Shown piece by piece: positions 37,401-44,954 of a stretch of DNA of 64,000 nucleotides (positions are counted from its first letter, which is position 1; every line of letters begins with the position of its first letter). Both the position numbers and the translations under genes were made by a program. The stretch covers positions 1,753,668-1,817,667 of the forward strand of contig NZ_JADKSJ010000001.1 in NCBI RefSeq assembly GCF_015351235.1, in the 5' to 3' direction. Under the pieces are notes generated by a model, which made no database searches, was not told the DNA's origin, and saw only the letters and a program-made list of their open reading frames with translations. This DNA is from Plantibacter sp. VKM Ac-2880 (GTDB taxonomy: Bacteria; Actinomycetota; Actinomycetes; Actinomycetales; Microbacteriaceae).

Positions 37401-37860
37401 CCTCGGCCCGACGGGCGAGCAGGAGCAGATGATGACCCACGGGATCCGGGACGCCGTTCTGCGGTCGGTCGAGTCCGATGGACAGCTCCGCGCCGTAGAC
37501 GGTCCGGAGATCGGGGAACCGTTCCGCCGCCTCGGCCATGCGGACGACCCCGTAGAACCCGTCGTGATCGGTGAGGGCGAGGGCGTGCAGCCCGAGTGCG
37601 GCGGCCTCCTCGACGAGACGTTCCGGGGGGCTCGCGCCGTCGAGGAAGCTGAAGCTCGAGTGCGCGTGGAGTTCCGCGTATGGGACGGTCGTCGGCGCCA
37701 CCCGAGGCTTGGATGGCTCCGGGGCGTACGGCTCCCGCTTCCGCGACCAGGCCGGGCTGTCGCCACCGTCGGCCCCCAGCGGGAGGGCGGCCGGCCGGCT
37801 CGCGTCGGACAGGCGACGCTCGAACTCCGACCACGACACCGGGGGATTGTTCCATCCCAT
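34438..37860 (-). CDS. dnaE2: Error-prone DNA polymerase III alpha-type subunit
   Basis: C-family translesion polymerase (1140 aa) of the ImuA-ImuB-DnaE2 mutasome. It has an N-terminal PHP domain (AELHAHSSFSFLDGASPPER, ALTDHDGFYG). The polymerase active-site acidic motif is PDIDVDFDSDRREEA. The helix-hairpin-helix region and the OB domain near the C-terminus (VEVGGIVTHRQRP) follow. The length is that of DnaE2 rather than the replicative DnaE1, and linkage to imuB supports this. Start ATG 37860 follows GAGAGGAA by 5 nt; ATG 37878 is an alternative. DNA damage induction is expected through LexA upstream of imuA. Confidence 0.93.
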   Translation of the reverse strand: MGWNNPPVSWSEFERRLSDASRPAALPLGADGGDSPAWSRKREPYAPEPSKPRVAPTTVPYAELHAHSSFSFLDGASPPERLVEEAAALGLHALALTDHDGFYGVVRMAEAAERFPDLRTVYGAELSIGLDRPQNGVPDPVGHHLLLLARRAEGYHRLASAITDAQLAEGAEKGHPIYDLERLAASVAGFVTVLTGCRKGFVRTALREQGMEAAAAAVDRLVALFGPEHVVVELSDHGHPEDSAENDALAEIAALLDLTVVATGNVHYATPDQHRLQTALAAVRARRSLEELDGWLPAAGAAHLRSGEEMASRFARYPGAVARSVELADDLAFSLRAVRPKLPRQRVPEGHTPMSWLRHLVLEAVPDKYPNATPEHLRRIDRELEVIEQKDFPGYFLIVHDIVSFARGRGILCQGRGSAANSAVCYLLGITAVDSIFYELPFERFLSSMREEEPDIDVDFDSDRREEAIQYVYETYGRRNAAQVANVISYRPKFAVRDTAKALGYSPGQQDAWSKQVERWGGVMSSTDHDIPDRVVGLAQEMLTLPRHLGIHSGGMVLTDRPVGEVCPIEHGRMDGRTVLQWDKDDCAWMGLVKFDLLGLGMLSAIQYCFDLVAEHTGERWTLETIPKDEAGVYDQLCRADTIGVFQVESRAQMGMLPRLLPRRFYDLVIEVAMIRPGPIQGGAVHPYLRRKTGQEPITYLHPSLEPVLERTLGVPLFQEQLMQMAMAVGGCSAEDADLLRRAMGSKRGEEKIGSLKETLYLGMAGNGIVGADADTVYAKIQAFANFGFAESHSLSFALLVYVSAWLRLHYPGAFLAALLRAQPMGFYSPMTLVADARRHGVSVLRPDLHRSGAQPGLEAVDPDAAPGTPIAPGGRPRCLEQEQGPTGDFDPHLPDDSAGHRRDGGLAVRLGLSSVQGIGEALAERIVAERERGGLFSSQADLARRIGLSSSQLEALSAAGAFEGFGLTRREAMWGAAQASRHRPDQLEGTFTTVQPPLLPVPTPAEQLISDIWATGMSTDDHPIRHVRTELQRRGALRSDELQTAQTDRRVEVGGIVTHRQRPATASGITFMNLEDEAGLVNVICSVGVWNRYRRVAREAPAMVVRGMLERSPEGIVNLVADRLEALRIGANTRSRDFQ

Positions 37861-37904
37861 GGGGGTTCCTCTCGTCATGCTGCTGGGGTGTTGGCTGGAT
37901 GTGG

Positions 37905-39500
37905 TCAGTCGTAGCGGGCTTCGGCCCTCCAGTGCTGCTCCTCCAGGAGGAGCAGCCAGGCGTCGCCTTCGTCGTCCACCACCTGGAGGCGATGGACGTG
38001 TCGGTGGGCGTCGTCGTCCCACCATCGTTCGTCGATGCTCCAGGGGCCGGCCCAACCGTCGACGGCGTGCCAGTGGGAGAAAGCGGAGAACCGTGCGGGT
38101 GGTGCGCTCAGCGTCCCGCGCTCGCCGACCTCCACCGTCTGGCCCGTCGCATCCACCACCTCGACCGGAACCGCGATGTCGAACACGGTCGTGGGAGCTG
38201 CTCCGGGGATGGTCCCGGGCCACGGCCGGCTCCGACGTTCGGCCACGGCGGTCCCGCCACCCGGCGGGACGCTGCCCCAAGGGACGAGGATCCGGCGGTC
38301 GAGGAGGAGACGTCCACCGGACGGCACCGCCGTCAGGACACCGTCGTGACCGAGCATGCTCTGGACGCGGGCGAGCCCGCTGTGGATGCGTTCGTCCGGA
38401 CCGCTGCCCCAGAGTCCCTCCTCGTGTTCCGCAGCATCGTCGAGGGTCTCCGGGACGACCTCGACGAGCTCGACGGGCGAGGCGAGTCCGTGGTCGATGT
38501 TCGATGAGCCCTGCAGCTGCCAGCGCACCCGGTCGAGGACATCACCGGCGGTGAACCACCGCGGGTGCAACCAGGTGCGGGTGGAGCGTTCGCCACGTTC
38601 GCTGCGCATGCTGATCGTGATCGCGGTGGTCACGAGTTCAGCCGCGGTCAATCCGGCGATGAACCGCTCCGCGGACTGCCGGAACCCGAAGGTGAGCTGA
38701 TCGATGCGGTCGAGCGGGGGTTCGAAGGAGATGGCGACGGTCAGCTCGCTGGGCGGGATGCGGGGGACGACGCTCCTGGCGTCTGCGCCGGTGGCGAGAC
38801 GGTGCGCACGGGCGCCGTCGACGCCGAAGCGGTCGCGGACCTCGGTCGCGGGCAGCGACCCGAATGCTCCCAGGGTGCTGATCCCGAGTCGGTGCAGCAG
38901 GGTGCTGAGTTCGGGGCGTCCGAGTGTCGTCAACGGCAGTGGGGCGAGGAAGGCTGAGGAGGCTCCCGGCGGGATGATCAGGATCCGGGAGTCGTCCTGC
39001 AGGACCACGGTGGACCGCGCCGCCTGTTCTGCGGCGAACGGGCCGTCGGCGATACCGATCCGGGCGTCGGGCACGCCGAGGTCGTCGAGGCAGGCGCGGA
39101 GGACATCCGCCGCAGCCGACTCGCCGCCGTAGTAGCGGCTCGGGCCTCTGGAGCGGATGGCGCAGAGCCCGGCGCGGTAGGGCTGGACACCCGGCATGAG
39201 TGCTTCGATGCCGAGCAGGATCGGTTCGAACGCCCGGGCGTCGATGACCGGGTCGTAGTCGGCGGTGACCAAGTCCGGGCACCGGGCCTCCGCCTCGCGG
39301 ATGCGCAGCCCCCTCCGGACTCCGGCTCGGCGCGCGATGGCGTCGCAGGCGAGGACCTCTCCGTGCTCCACCAGTGCGAGGGGACCGTCGGCGGTGTCCG
39401 GAGGCAGGGTCCCGGAGAGTCTTGCCGCCACGATCGGCCAGTCGGGGCACCAGAGCACCATCGTGCGCTCGACGGGTCCTGCCGGTGCTTCGACGGTCAT
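37905..39500 (-). CDS. imuB: Y-family polymerase-like mutasome protein ImuB
   Basis: Adaptor protein of 531 aa. It has the Y-polymerase fold outline, but the catalytic acidic residues are missing: the usual DMDxFF start is LWCPDWPIVAARL and the SxDE site is replaced by SRYYGGE (121-127). This is typical of ImuB, which is catalytically dead. A beta-clamp-type motif resembling QLPLWG is visible as EHEEGLWG (358-365). It links ImuA, DnaE2 and the sliding clamp during error-prone repair. ATG 39500 overlaps the imuA stop by 4 nt; dnaE2 follows after 44 nt. Confidence 0.92.
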   Translation of the reverse strand: MTVEAPAGPVERTMVLWCPDWPIVAARLSGTLPPDTADGPLALVEHGEVLACDAIARRAGVRRGLRIREAEARCPDLVTADYDPVIDARAFEPILLGIEALMPGVQPYRAGLCAIRSRGPSRYYGGESAAADVLRACLDDLGVPDARIGIADGPFAAEQAARSTVVLQDDSRILIIPPGASSAFLAPLPLTTLGRPELSTLLHRLGISTLGAFGSLPATEVRDRFGVDGARAHRLATGADARSVVPRIPPSELTVAISFEPPLDRIDQLTFGFRQSAERFIAGLTAAELVTTAITISMRSERGERSTRTWLHPRWFTAGDVLDRVRWQLQGSSNIDHGLASPVELVEVVPETLDDAAEHEEGLWGSGPDERIHSGLARVQSMLGHDGVLTAVPSGGRLLLDRRILVPWGSVPPGGGTAVAERRSRPWPGTIPGAAPTTVFDIAVPVEVVDATGQTVEVGERGTLSAPPARFSAFSHWHAVDGWAGPWSIDERWWDDDAHRHVHRLQVVDDEGDAWLLLLEEQHWRAEARYD

Positions 39501-40234
39501 CGGTTCACCACCATGGGGAGCCGGGCCACCGTGTCGTCGTCGGCGAGCCCGGTGCGGGAGGGCTGCACGGTCCGGTCGTCGGGCAGCCCCAGGGGCAGGG
39601 TGAGATGCGCGGTGCGAGGCCTGCCGACCCCGCCCTGCCCGAGCATCGAGCTGACCGTGAGTCGTCGACGCAGGAGATGCCCGTGACCCGTGCCGAGGCC
39701 GCTCCAGGAACTCTCGGTCACGCGGAGCGTCGCGTCGCTCTGCGGCCAGGAGCCGAGGACGATGAGTGCCGCCTCGCGTTGGCGGAGCCGGGCGGCGAGT
39801 CGTGCCGCGTCGCTCGGTGCGATCCGCCCGGGGGGAGCCGTGATGAGCACCCCGGCGACGTCGGCCATGGCGGCGGTGACCGTGAGCCAGTCGGGCCCGG
39901 GGCGGGGGACGAGGACGAGCCGCTCGAGGTCGATCCCCGAGGAGGCCGCGGCTTCGATCCCGAACGCCGGAAGGCCGATGACGGCACACCAGGTGCCGGC
40001 CGCGGACGGTCCGGCCATGAGGGACATGGCGAGTGCCGTGGAACCGAGGACCGAGTAGCTCCCGCCGGCCTGGAGCGCACCCCCGGGAAGGAGTCGGGAG
40101 AGTTCCGGGGCGGTCGGCAGGGACCTGGTGTCGAGTCGTGTCCCCTGCATCCGCTTGATGCGGCCCTGGAGTTCGTGCAGCTCCGTCGCGGTGTCCGCCC
40201 TGACGGGGGAGTCGACGAGTGCGTGGAGGGCCAT
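39497..40234 (-). CDS. imuA: RecA-like mutasome protein ImuA (ImuA')
   Basis: Protein of 245 aa with a degenerate RecA fold. LLPGGALQAGGSYSVLGSTA occupies the Walker A position but lacks the GKT triad, as in actinobacterial ImuA'. It recruits ImuB and helps DnaE2-dependent mutagenesis. First gene of imuA-imuB-dnaE2. ATG 40234 is 6 nt after GAATAT on the reverse strand, and a LexA-like box lies directly upstream. Divergent from an SRAP-family gene. Confidence 0.85.
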   Translation of the reverse strand: MALHALVDSPVRADTATELHELQGRIKRMQGTRLDTRSLPTAPELSRLLPGGALQAGGSYSVLGSTALAMSLMAGPSAAGTWCAVIGLPAFGIEAAASSGIDLERLVLVPRPGPDWLTVTAAMADVAGVLITAPPGRIAPSDAARLAARLRQREAALIVLGSWPQSDATLRVTESSWSGLGTGHGHLLRRRLTVSSMLGQGGVGRPRTAHLTLPLGLPDDRTVQPSRTGLADDDTVARLPMVVNR

Positions 40235-40245
40235 GGCTCAATATT

Positions 40246-40259
40246 CGAACATATCTTCG
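40246..40259. promoter_or_regulatory. LexA-like SOS box upstream of imuA
   Basis: CGAAC-ATAT-CTTCG fits the actinobacterial LexA site CGAAC-N4-GTTCG with one mismatch in the second arm. It abuts the imuA -10 (GAATAT), 12 nt upstream of the imuA start, so bound LexA would block that promoter. It is about 105 nt from the SRAP promoter. Confidence 0.72.
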
Positions 40260-40375
40260 AACAAGTCAACCGGGTCGATCCGGGTCGCCGTCGGATGTCG
40301 CTCGGTCGGACCATGGTCCCCGACGCCACCGACACGCGGCCGTGGTGTGTCGCCGGTGGCCGGTACGCTGGGCCC

Positions 40376-41077
40376 ATGTGCGGACGTTTCGTCGTGACCG
40401 AATCCACCGAAGAGCTGATCGAGCTCTTCGACATCGACCATGCGGCTGCCGAGCTGCCCGGGCCCTCGTACAACGTGCGCCCGACGGAGCAGATCCCGAT
40501 CATCCTCGACTCCGTGAAGACGGAGCCGGCGGTCCGGCGTCTCGAATCCGCACGATGGTCGCTCGTGCCGGCGTTCGCCACGGAGCTGAAGAGCCAGTAC
40601 CCGACCTTCAACGCCCGCTCGGAGGAGATCACCACGAAGCCCACCTTCGCGGACTCGGTCAAGCGGCGTCGTGCGCTCATCCCCGCCGCCGGGTACTACG
40701 AATGGCACACCGAGGGGACGGACAAGACGCCGTACTACGTGCGGACGGCCGGCGGCGAGCCGATCGTCTTCGCCGGACTCTACTCGTGGTGGCGGGACCG
40801 CTCGCTCCCGGACGACGATCCGAGGCGATGGGTGCTGAGTGCGACCATCCTCACCCGCCCGGCGGTCGGCTCGTTGCAGGGGTTGCACCCGCGGACGCCC
40901 GTGACCCTGCCTCCGGAGTGCTGGGACGAATGGCTCGACCCGCACCATGAGGCGGATCAGGACGAGGTCGACGAGATGGTGCTCGCCGCGACCGACGTCG
41001 CGGAGCAACTCGTGTTCCACCGTGTCGCCCCGCTGCAGGGCGATGGGCCCGAGCTCATCGTCCCCGTCCAGGACTGA
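40376..41077 (+). CDS. SOS response-associated peptidase (SRAP, YedK/HMCES family)
   Basis: Protein of 233 aa that caps abasic sites in single-stranded DNA by a thiazolidine crosslink through Cys2. All key residues are present: Cys2 (MCGRFV), Asn33 in YNVRPT, Glu109 in GYYEW and His171 in GLHPRTPV. The N-terminal Met must be removed to expose Cys2. ATG 40376 is 6 nt after TACGCT (40364-40369), leaderless style. Divergent from the mutasome operon, giving a DNA-damage tolerance locus. Confidence 0.95.
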   Translation: MCGRFVVTESTEELIELFDIDHAAAELPGPSYNVRPTEQIPIILDSVKTEPAVRRLESARWSLVPAFATELKSQYPTFNARSEEITTKPTFADSVKRRRALIPAAGYYEWHTEGTDKTPYYVRTAGGEPIVFAGLYSWWRDRSLPDDDPRRWVLSATILTRPAVGSLQGLHPRTPVTLPPECWDEWLDPHHEADQDEVDEMVLAATDVAEQLVFHRVAPLQGDGPELIVPVQD

Positions 41078-41178
41078 CCGCTCCTTCGCGAACCGGGCCC
41101 GCGCTCCGATCCGGGTCGGAGCTGTCGGTGTCCGGGCAGCGGTGGACCACCTTGCGGCGGCTTGTGCCGGGGAAACAC

Positions 41179-41214
41179 AGAACCGCCCCTGACGCGAACG
41201 TCAGGGGCGGTTCT
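41179..41214. terminator. Terminator between the SRAP gene and the cold-shock gene
   Basis: Perfect 16-bp stem beginning AGAACCGCCCCTGACG, loop CGAA. It serves both convergent genes. Confidence 0.88.
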
Positions 41215-41281
41215 CGGTGTCTCAGACGCGAGGGCTGGAAAGACCGGCCGCTCGGATCGTCAGCTCCGACTGATCAGAGAA

Positions 41282-41485
41282 TCAGAGGGGGCGGATGTTC
41301 TCAGCCTGCAGGCCCTTGGGGCCCTGGTTGGTCTCGAACTCGACCTTCTGGTTCTCCTCGAGCGAGCGGTAGCCGCTCGTCGCGATGGCGGAGAAGTGTG
41401 CGAAGACGTCGGCGCTGCCGTCGTCAGGGGTGATGAATCCGAAGCCCTTTTCGGCGTTGAACCACTTCACAGTTCCAGTTGACAT
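41282..41485 (-). CDS. Cold-shock protein (CspA family)
   Basis: Single-stranded nucleic-acid-binding OB-fold protein of 67 aa. RNP1 is KGFGFITP and RNP2 is VFAHFSAI; the N-terminus is the usual [14 protein letters not shown]. It acts as an RNA chaperone. ATG 41485 has AAAGAGGAAA before it. A TACGCT -10-like element at 41572-41567 gives a leader of about 75 nt with a small hairpin (41513-41527), in keeping with post-transcriptional control of csp genes. Divergent from a fatty acid desaturase. Confidence 0.96.
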   Translation of the reverse strand: MSTGTVKWFNAEKGFGFITPDDGSADVFAHFSAIATSGYRSLEENQKVEFETNQGPKGLQAENIRPL

Positions 41486-41860
41486 GTATTTCCTCTTTCA
41501 TGAGTGACCGTTCCCGACTTTCGGGACCGTTCGTCGCGGTGTTCTTTGCTCGCTCCTCAGAAAAGCAGCGTATCCATCGGTGGAAACGCGGCTTGAAATA
41601 CCTGCGCAACACAACAACTTCGATCCACGTTAGCCCATGTGGGCACGCAAGGGGAACTCAAACAGGTAACGGATTGACGAATTCTGCGACTTTTCCCCGG
41701 ATCGCCCGTCTTGAGCCGGAGAACCTGTGCGGATCCCGAGATGTGAGGTGATTCCCCAGCCGCCGACCCTAGGCTGATGCCATCTGCAGAGCTTCCGCTC
41801 GACCGAGCGTCCGCTCATCGCCCCCGGCTGGGAAGTCGACACGATTCCTCCGGAGTGCCC
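41486..41860. promoter_or_regulatory. 375-bp divergent control region, cold-shock gene / desaturase
   Basis: No convincing gene. Reverse side: TACGCT (41572-41567) and a leader with hairpin TCCCGA-CTT-TCGGGA (41513-41527). Forward side: TAGGCT (41770-41775) and a leader of about 80 nt with a 5-bp hairpin CGCTC-GACC-GAGCG (41796-41809) before the desaturase Shine-Dalgarno CGGAG. The middle (about 41580-41760) is AT-richer than its surroundings and holds nothing else that I could identify. Confidence 0.55.
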
Positions 41861-42955
41861 ATGTCAACTGAAGCCGTCCTCGGCCCGGTTCGTGCCACGA
41901 GCCCCCGCAAGCCAGGCGCCGCGAACGTCACCAGCTCCTACTCGTCGCTATTGAAGACGGTTCGTGAAGCGGGGCTGCTGCGCCGCCACCGCATGTTCTA
42001 CATCCTCACGTTCTCGTTCCTCGTGATCGCGCTCCTCGGCTGCGTGACCGGGTTCGTCCTGCTACGCGAGTCCTGGTTCCAGCTCCTCATCGCCGGAGCG
42101 CTCGGCATCATCCTGACCCAGTTCGCGTTCCTCGCCCATGAGGCTTCGCACCGTCAGGTGTTCGAGTCCGGTCGTGCGAACGACCGCGCCGGCCGCTTCC
42201 TCGCCGCCGGGATCGTCGGCATCAGCTACTCGTGGTGGATGACGAAGCACACGCGTCACCACGCCAACCCGAACCAGGTCACCAAGGACCCCGACATCGA
42301 GATCGACACGATCTCCTTCATCGAGGAGGATGCGGCGAAGGCCAAGGGCCTCCAGGCGCTCATCACCCGGAAGCAGGGGTACCTCTTCTTCCCGCTCCTC
42401 ATGCTCGAGGGTATCAACCTGCACGCGCTGTCCTTCAAGACCCTCTTCGGGCCGGGCAAGGTCGACGGTCGCATCGCGGAGATCAGCATGATCGTGGCTC
42501 GCGTCGGCCTGTACCTGGCAGCGATCTTCCTCTTCCTGCCGCTGGGCATGGCGTTCGCGTTCCTCGGTGTCCAGCTCGCCGTCTTCGGCGTCTACATGGG
42601 AGCGTCCTTCGCCCCGAACCACAAGGGCATGCCGATCATCCCGGCCGACATGAAGCTCGACTTCCTCCGCAAGCAGGTGTTGACCTCGCGCAACGTCCGC
42701 GGCTTCGGCATGGCCACCTTCATGGGCGGCCTCAACTACCAGATCGAGCACCACCTGTTCCCGAGCATGCCCCGACCGGCTCTCGCCCGTGCCCGCGTCA
42801 TCGTGCGGGAGCACTGCGAGACCCAGCAGGTCCCGTACACCGAGACCACGCTGTTGCAGTCGTACGCCATCGTCATCGAGTACTTGAACCGCGTCGGCCT
42901 CTCGGCCCGCGACCCGTTCGACTGCCCGGCGGCGGCGAACTTCCGCCGCCGGTAG
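41861..42955 (+). CDS. Membrane fatty acid desaturase
   Basis: Di-iron integral membrane desaturase (364 aa). The three histidine boxes are HEASH (93-97), HTRHH (130-134) and QIEHH (294-298), separated by two hydrophobic pairs. The QxxHH third box is usual for front-end or acyl-lipid desaturases. It introduces double bonds into membrane fatty acids, a common response to cold. ATG 41861 follows CGGAG; an upstream ATG at 41777 would overlap the promoter. Divergent from a cold-shock protein gene. Confidence 0.92.
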   Translation: MSTEAVLGPVRATSPRKPGAANVTSSYSSLLKTVREAGLLRRHRMFYILTFSFLVIALLGCVTGFVLLRESWFQLLIAGALGIILTQFAFLAHEASHRQVFESGRANDRAGRFLAAGIVGISYSWWMTKHTRHHANPNQVTKDPDIEIDTISFIEEDAAKAKGLQALITRKQGYLFFPLLMLEGINLHALSFKTLFGPGKVDGRIAEISMIVARVGLYLAAIFLFLPLGMAFAFLGVQLAVFGVYMGASFAPNHKGMPIIPADMKLDFLRKQVLTSRNVRGFGMATFMGGLNYQIEHHLFPSMPRPALARARVIVREHCETQQVPYTETTLLQSYAIVIEYLNRVGLSARDPFDCPAAANFRRR

Positions 42956-42965
42956 TCGACACCGG

Positions 42966-43604
42966 TCAGATCTCGAGGGTGTCGAGCGGGGCGAGCGCGA
43001 AGTAGCTTCCGCCGCCCTGCTCGGTCGCCCATCGCAGGCGATCGTGCGACATGTTCTGCCCCGGCCCGGACAACACCATCTCGTGCGTCCCGAACGCCCG
43101 CTTCGGCGCGACGGCCGTGACGAAGTCCATCCCCTCGGAGATCTTCATCCAGGGGGCCCCGGCCGGTGCGGCGAGGACGTCGACCTCGACCCCCTCCGGC
43201 ACGGCGAAGGAGTCCCCGGGGTAGTACACCCGGTCGTTGATGAGGACGCCGACGTTGTCGATGACCGGGATCGACGGGTGGATGACCGCGTGGGTGCCGC
43301 CGAAGAACCGGAGCACGAACGGTCCGACCTCGACCCGGTCGCCCGGTGCGACGACGGTGACGTCGTATCCCTCTGCTGCGGCGGCCACACCGGCAGGACC
43401 GTAGACGACGGCCTCGGGACTCGCCGCGAGGATGCGGTCGAGGTGCTCTCCGGTCCAGTGGTCGGGGTGGAGGTGCGTGATCAGGACCGCCACGACGTGC
43501 TCGACGTCCGCGATCGGCGCCGTGAACGACCCGGGGTCCACGACGAGCTTGACGCCGTCGGTCTCGAGGAGGAATGCTGCGTGTTCGAACTTCGTCAGTC
43601 TCAT
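42966..43604 (-). CDS. MBL-fold metallo-hydrolase
   Basis: Metallo-beta-lactamase-fold protein (212 aa) of the UlaG-like/YtnP-like small group. The metal motif THLHPDHW (H44, H46, D48, H49) and the downstream GGTHAVIHP, YYPGDSF and GTHE histidine/aspartate sites are present. The substrate is unknown. Start ATG 43604 gives the compact N-terminus MRLTKFEHAAFLLE; a longer GTG/ATG extension to 43649 is unlikely. Convergent with the desaturase (10 nt between stops) and divergent from the DAG-kinase-like gene. Confidence 0.87.
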   Translation of the reverse strand: MRLTKFEHAAFLLETDGVKLVVDPGSFTAPIADVEHVVAVLITHLHPDHWTGEHLDRILAASPEAVVYGPAGVAAAAEGYDVTVVAPGDRVEVGPFVLRFFGGTHAVIHPSIPVIDNVGVLINDRVYYPGDSFAVPEGVEVDVLAAPAGAPWMKISEGMDFVTAVAPKRAFGTHEMVLSGPGQNMSHDRLRWATEQGGGSYFALAPLDTLEI

Positions 43605-43687
43605 AGGACGAGTGAATACCGTGCCGGCGTCCAGGGCAACCCGGTCCATCGGGCCTCGCTCGGCCTCGCTCCTGTCAGAATCGGCAC

Positions 43688-44590
43688 GTGACCACGCAGC
43701 AACGACGCATCGGCGTCGCCATCAACCCGTCCGCGTCCTTCGGCAAGACCCGAGCGGTCGGCCCGATGGTGCTCGACGCGCTCCGTGCCGCCGGCCACCG
43801 GACGGTCCACCTGCAGGAGGACGACGTCGAGGGGCTCCGGGTGTCGGTGCGTGCCGCGATCGACGCGGGCCTGGACGCGCTCGTCGTCGTCGGAGGCGAC
43901 GGGATGGTGAGCCTGGCGGTCGAGGCGGTGCAGGACTCCGGGTTGCCGTTCGGCGTCGTCCCCTCCGGTACGGGGAACGACATCGCCAGAGGCCTCGGCA
44001 TCCCCTTGGACGACCCCGCGGCGGCCATCGACCTGGTGGTGGGGGCTTTGGAACGCGAGCCGCGCACCATCGACGCGGGCACCGCGACGGTCGGTGATCG
44101 CACGACCTGGTTCGTCGGAGCCGTGTCCGCAGGGTTCGACGCGCTGGTGAACGAGCGGGCGAACCGGATGCGGCGTCCGCGCGGTCGCAGCCGCTACACT
44201 ATCGCGATCCTCCGTGAACTCATCGCCCTGCGTCCCCGGCGGTACGACCTGGTGGTCGACGGTGTGGCGGAGTCGGTGGAGGCGGTGCTCCTCGCGGTCG
44301 CGAACAACACCTCGATCGGGGGCGGCATGCTGATCGCCCCGCAGGCCGACCTCGCCGACGGGCGGTTCGACCTGTTCGTCGTCGCGCCGGTGTCGCGGTC
44401 GCGGTTCCTCCGGCTGTTCCCGAAGGTGTTCTCCGGGGCGCACACCGAACTCGACATCGTCCGCCTGTCGCGGGTCCGCTCCGTGTCGATCGCAGCGGCG
44501 GACATCTCGGCGTACGCCGACGGGGAACGGATAGGACCCCTCCCGGTGACGGTCGAGGTGGTGGCGGGGGTGCTCCGAGTCCTCGCCTGA
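43688..44590 (+). CDS. Diacylglycerol/lipid kinase family protein
   Basis: Cytoplasmic or membrane-associated kinase of the DAGK_cat (YegS/DgkB) family, 300 aa. The glycine-rich nucleotide site is VVVGGDGMVSLAVEAV and the second motif is PFGVVPSGTGNDIARGLGIP. The C-terminal domain ends with the typical ADGERIGPLPVTVEVV. Diacylglycerol or a related lipid is the likely acceptor. GTG 43688 is 6 nt after CAGAAT, leaderless style. tRNA-Glu follows 108 nt downstream. Confidence 0.92.
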   Translation: MTTQQRRIGVAINPSASFGKTRAVGPMVLDALRAAGHRTVHLQEDDVEGLRVSVRAAIDAGLDALVVVGGDGMVSLAVEAVQDSGLPFGVVPSGTGNDIARGLGIPLDDPAAAIDLVVGALEREPRTIDAGTATVGDRTTWFVGAVSAGFDALVNERANRMRRPRGRSRYTIAILRELIALRPRRYDLVVDGVAESVEAVLLAVANNTSIGGGMLIAPQADLADGRFDLFVVAPVSRSRFLRLFPKVFSGAHTELDIVRLSRVRSVSIAAADISAYADGERIGPLPVTVEVVAGVLRVLA

Positions 44591-44653
44591 GGCCGGTCGA
44601 CCGTGCCGGGAGGGGTGTCGACACGCCCGCCGGAGGCCTGTCAGGGTGCCGAT

Positions 44654-44682
44654 TTGTACGGCTCGAAATCGTATGGCATACT
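44654..44682 (+). promoter_or_regulatory. tRNA-Glu promoter
   Basis: TTGTAC (44654-44659), 17 nt, CATACT (44677-44682), 16 nt before the tRNA. The -35 sits in the same GTGCCGATTTG 11-mer (44646-44656) as at the tRNA-Gln promoter. Confidence 0.72.
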
Positions 44683-44698
44683 CATATCCGTTGCTTAC

Positions 44699-44771
44699 GG
44701 CCCCATCGTTTAGCGGCCTAGGACACCGCCCTCTCACGGCGGCAGCACGGGTTCAAATCCCGTTGGGGTCA
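44699..44771 (+). tRNA. tRNA-Glu(CTC)
   Basis: 73-nt cloverleaf. Acceptor GGCCCCA pairs with TGGGGTC (one G-T pair), discriminator A. The anticodon stem CCGCC/GGCGG holds loop CTCTCAC with anticodon CTC, reading GAG. The T arm is ACGGG-TTCAAAT-CCCGT. The 3' CCA is not encoded. Confidence 0.95.
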
Positions 44772-44781
44772 CAACACCGAA

Positions 44782-44824
44782 AAGAAGCCCCGTTTCCCTG
44801 CGTCTACAGGGAGCGGGGCTTCTT
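44782..44824 (+). terminator. Terminator after tRNA-Glu
   Basis: AAGAAGCCCCG (44782-44792) pairs with CGGGGCTTCTT (44814-44824); an inner TCCCTG/CAGGGA stem extends it after a small internal loop. It is followed by T-rich sequence. Confidence 0.85.
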
Positions 44825-44954
44825 CGTCGTGGGGTCGAGGCCTCTCTCGCGATGCCGGGTTCGCGGCGAGGTCGTCCGCCGTTCGGGGAGATGCGAGCCG
44901 GCAGCAGGGTTCGCACCGATCTCCGCGGACGTCACTGCGTGCTAGCTTGGCCGG

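Noticed and set aside
35311-37914. An 867-codon open frame on the forward strand opposite dnaE2
   Set aside because: It is the shadow of dnaE2 in GC-rich DNA. Composition is skewed to Arg, Val, Asp and His, no domain is visible, and the reverse frame carries all DnaE2 motifs.
30664-44771. tRNA-Gln and tRNA-Glu as attachment sites of an integrated element
   Set aside because: No integrase, no repeated tRNA 3' end, and ordinary chromosomal genes on both sides.
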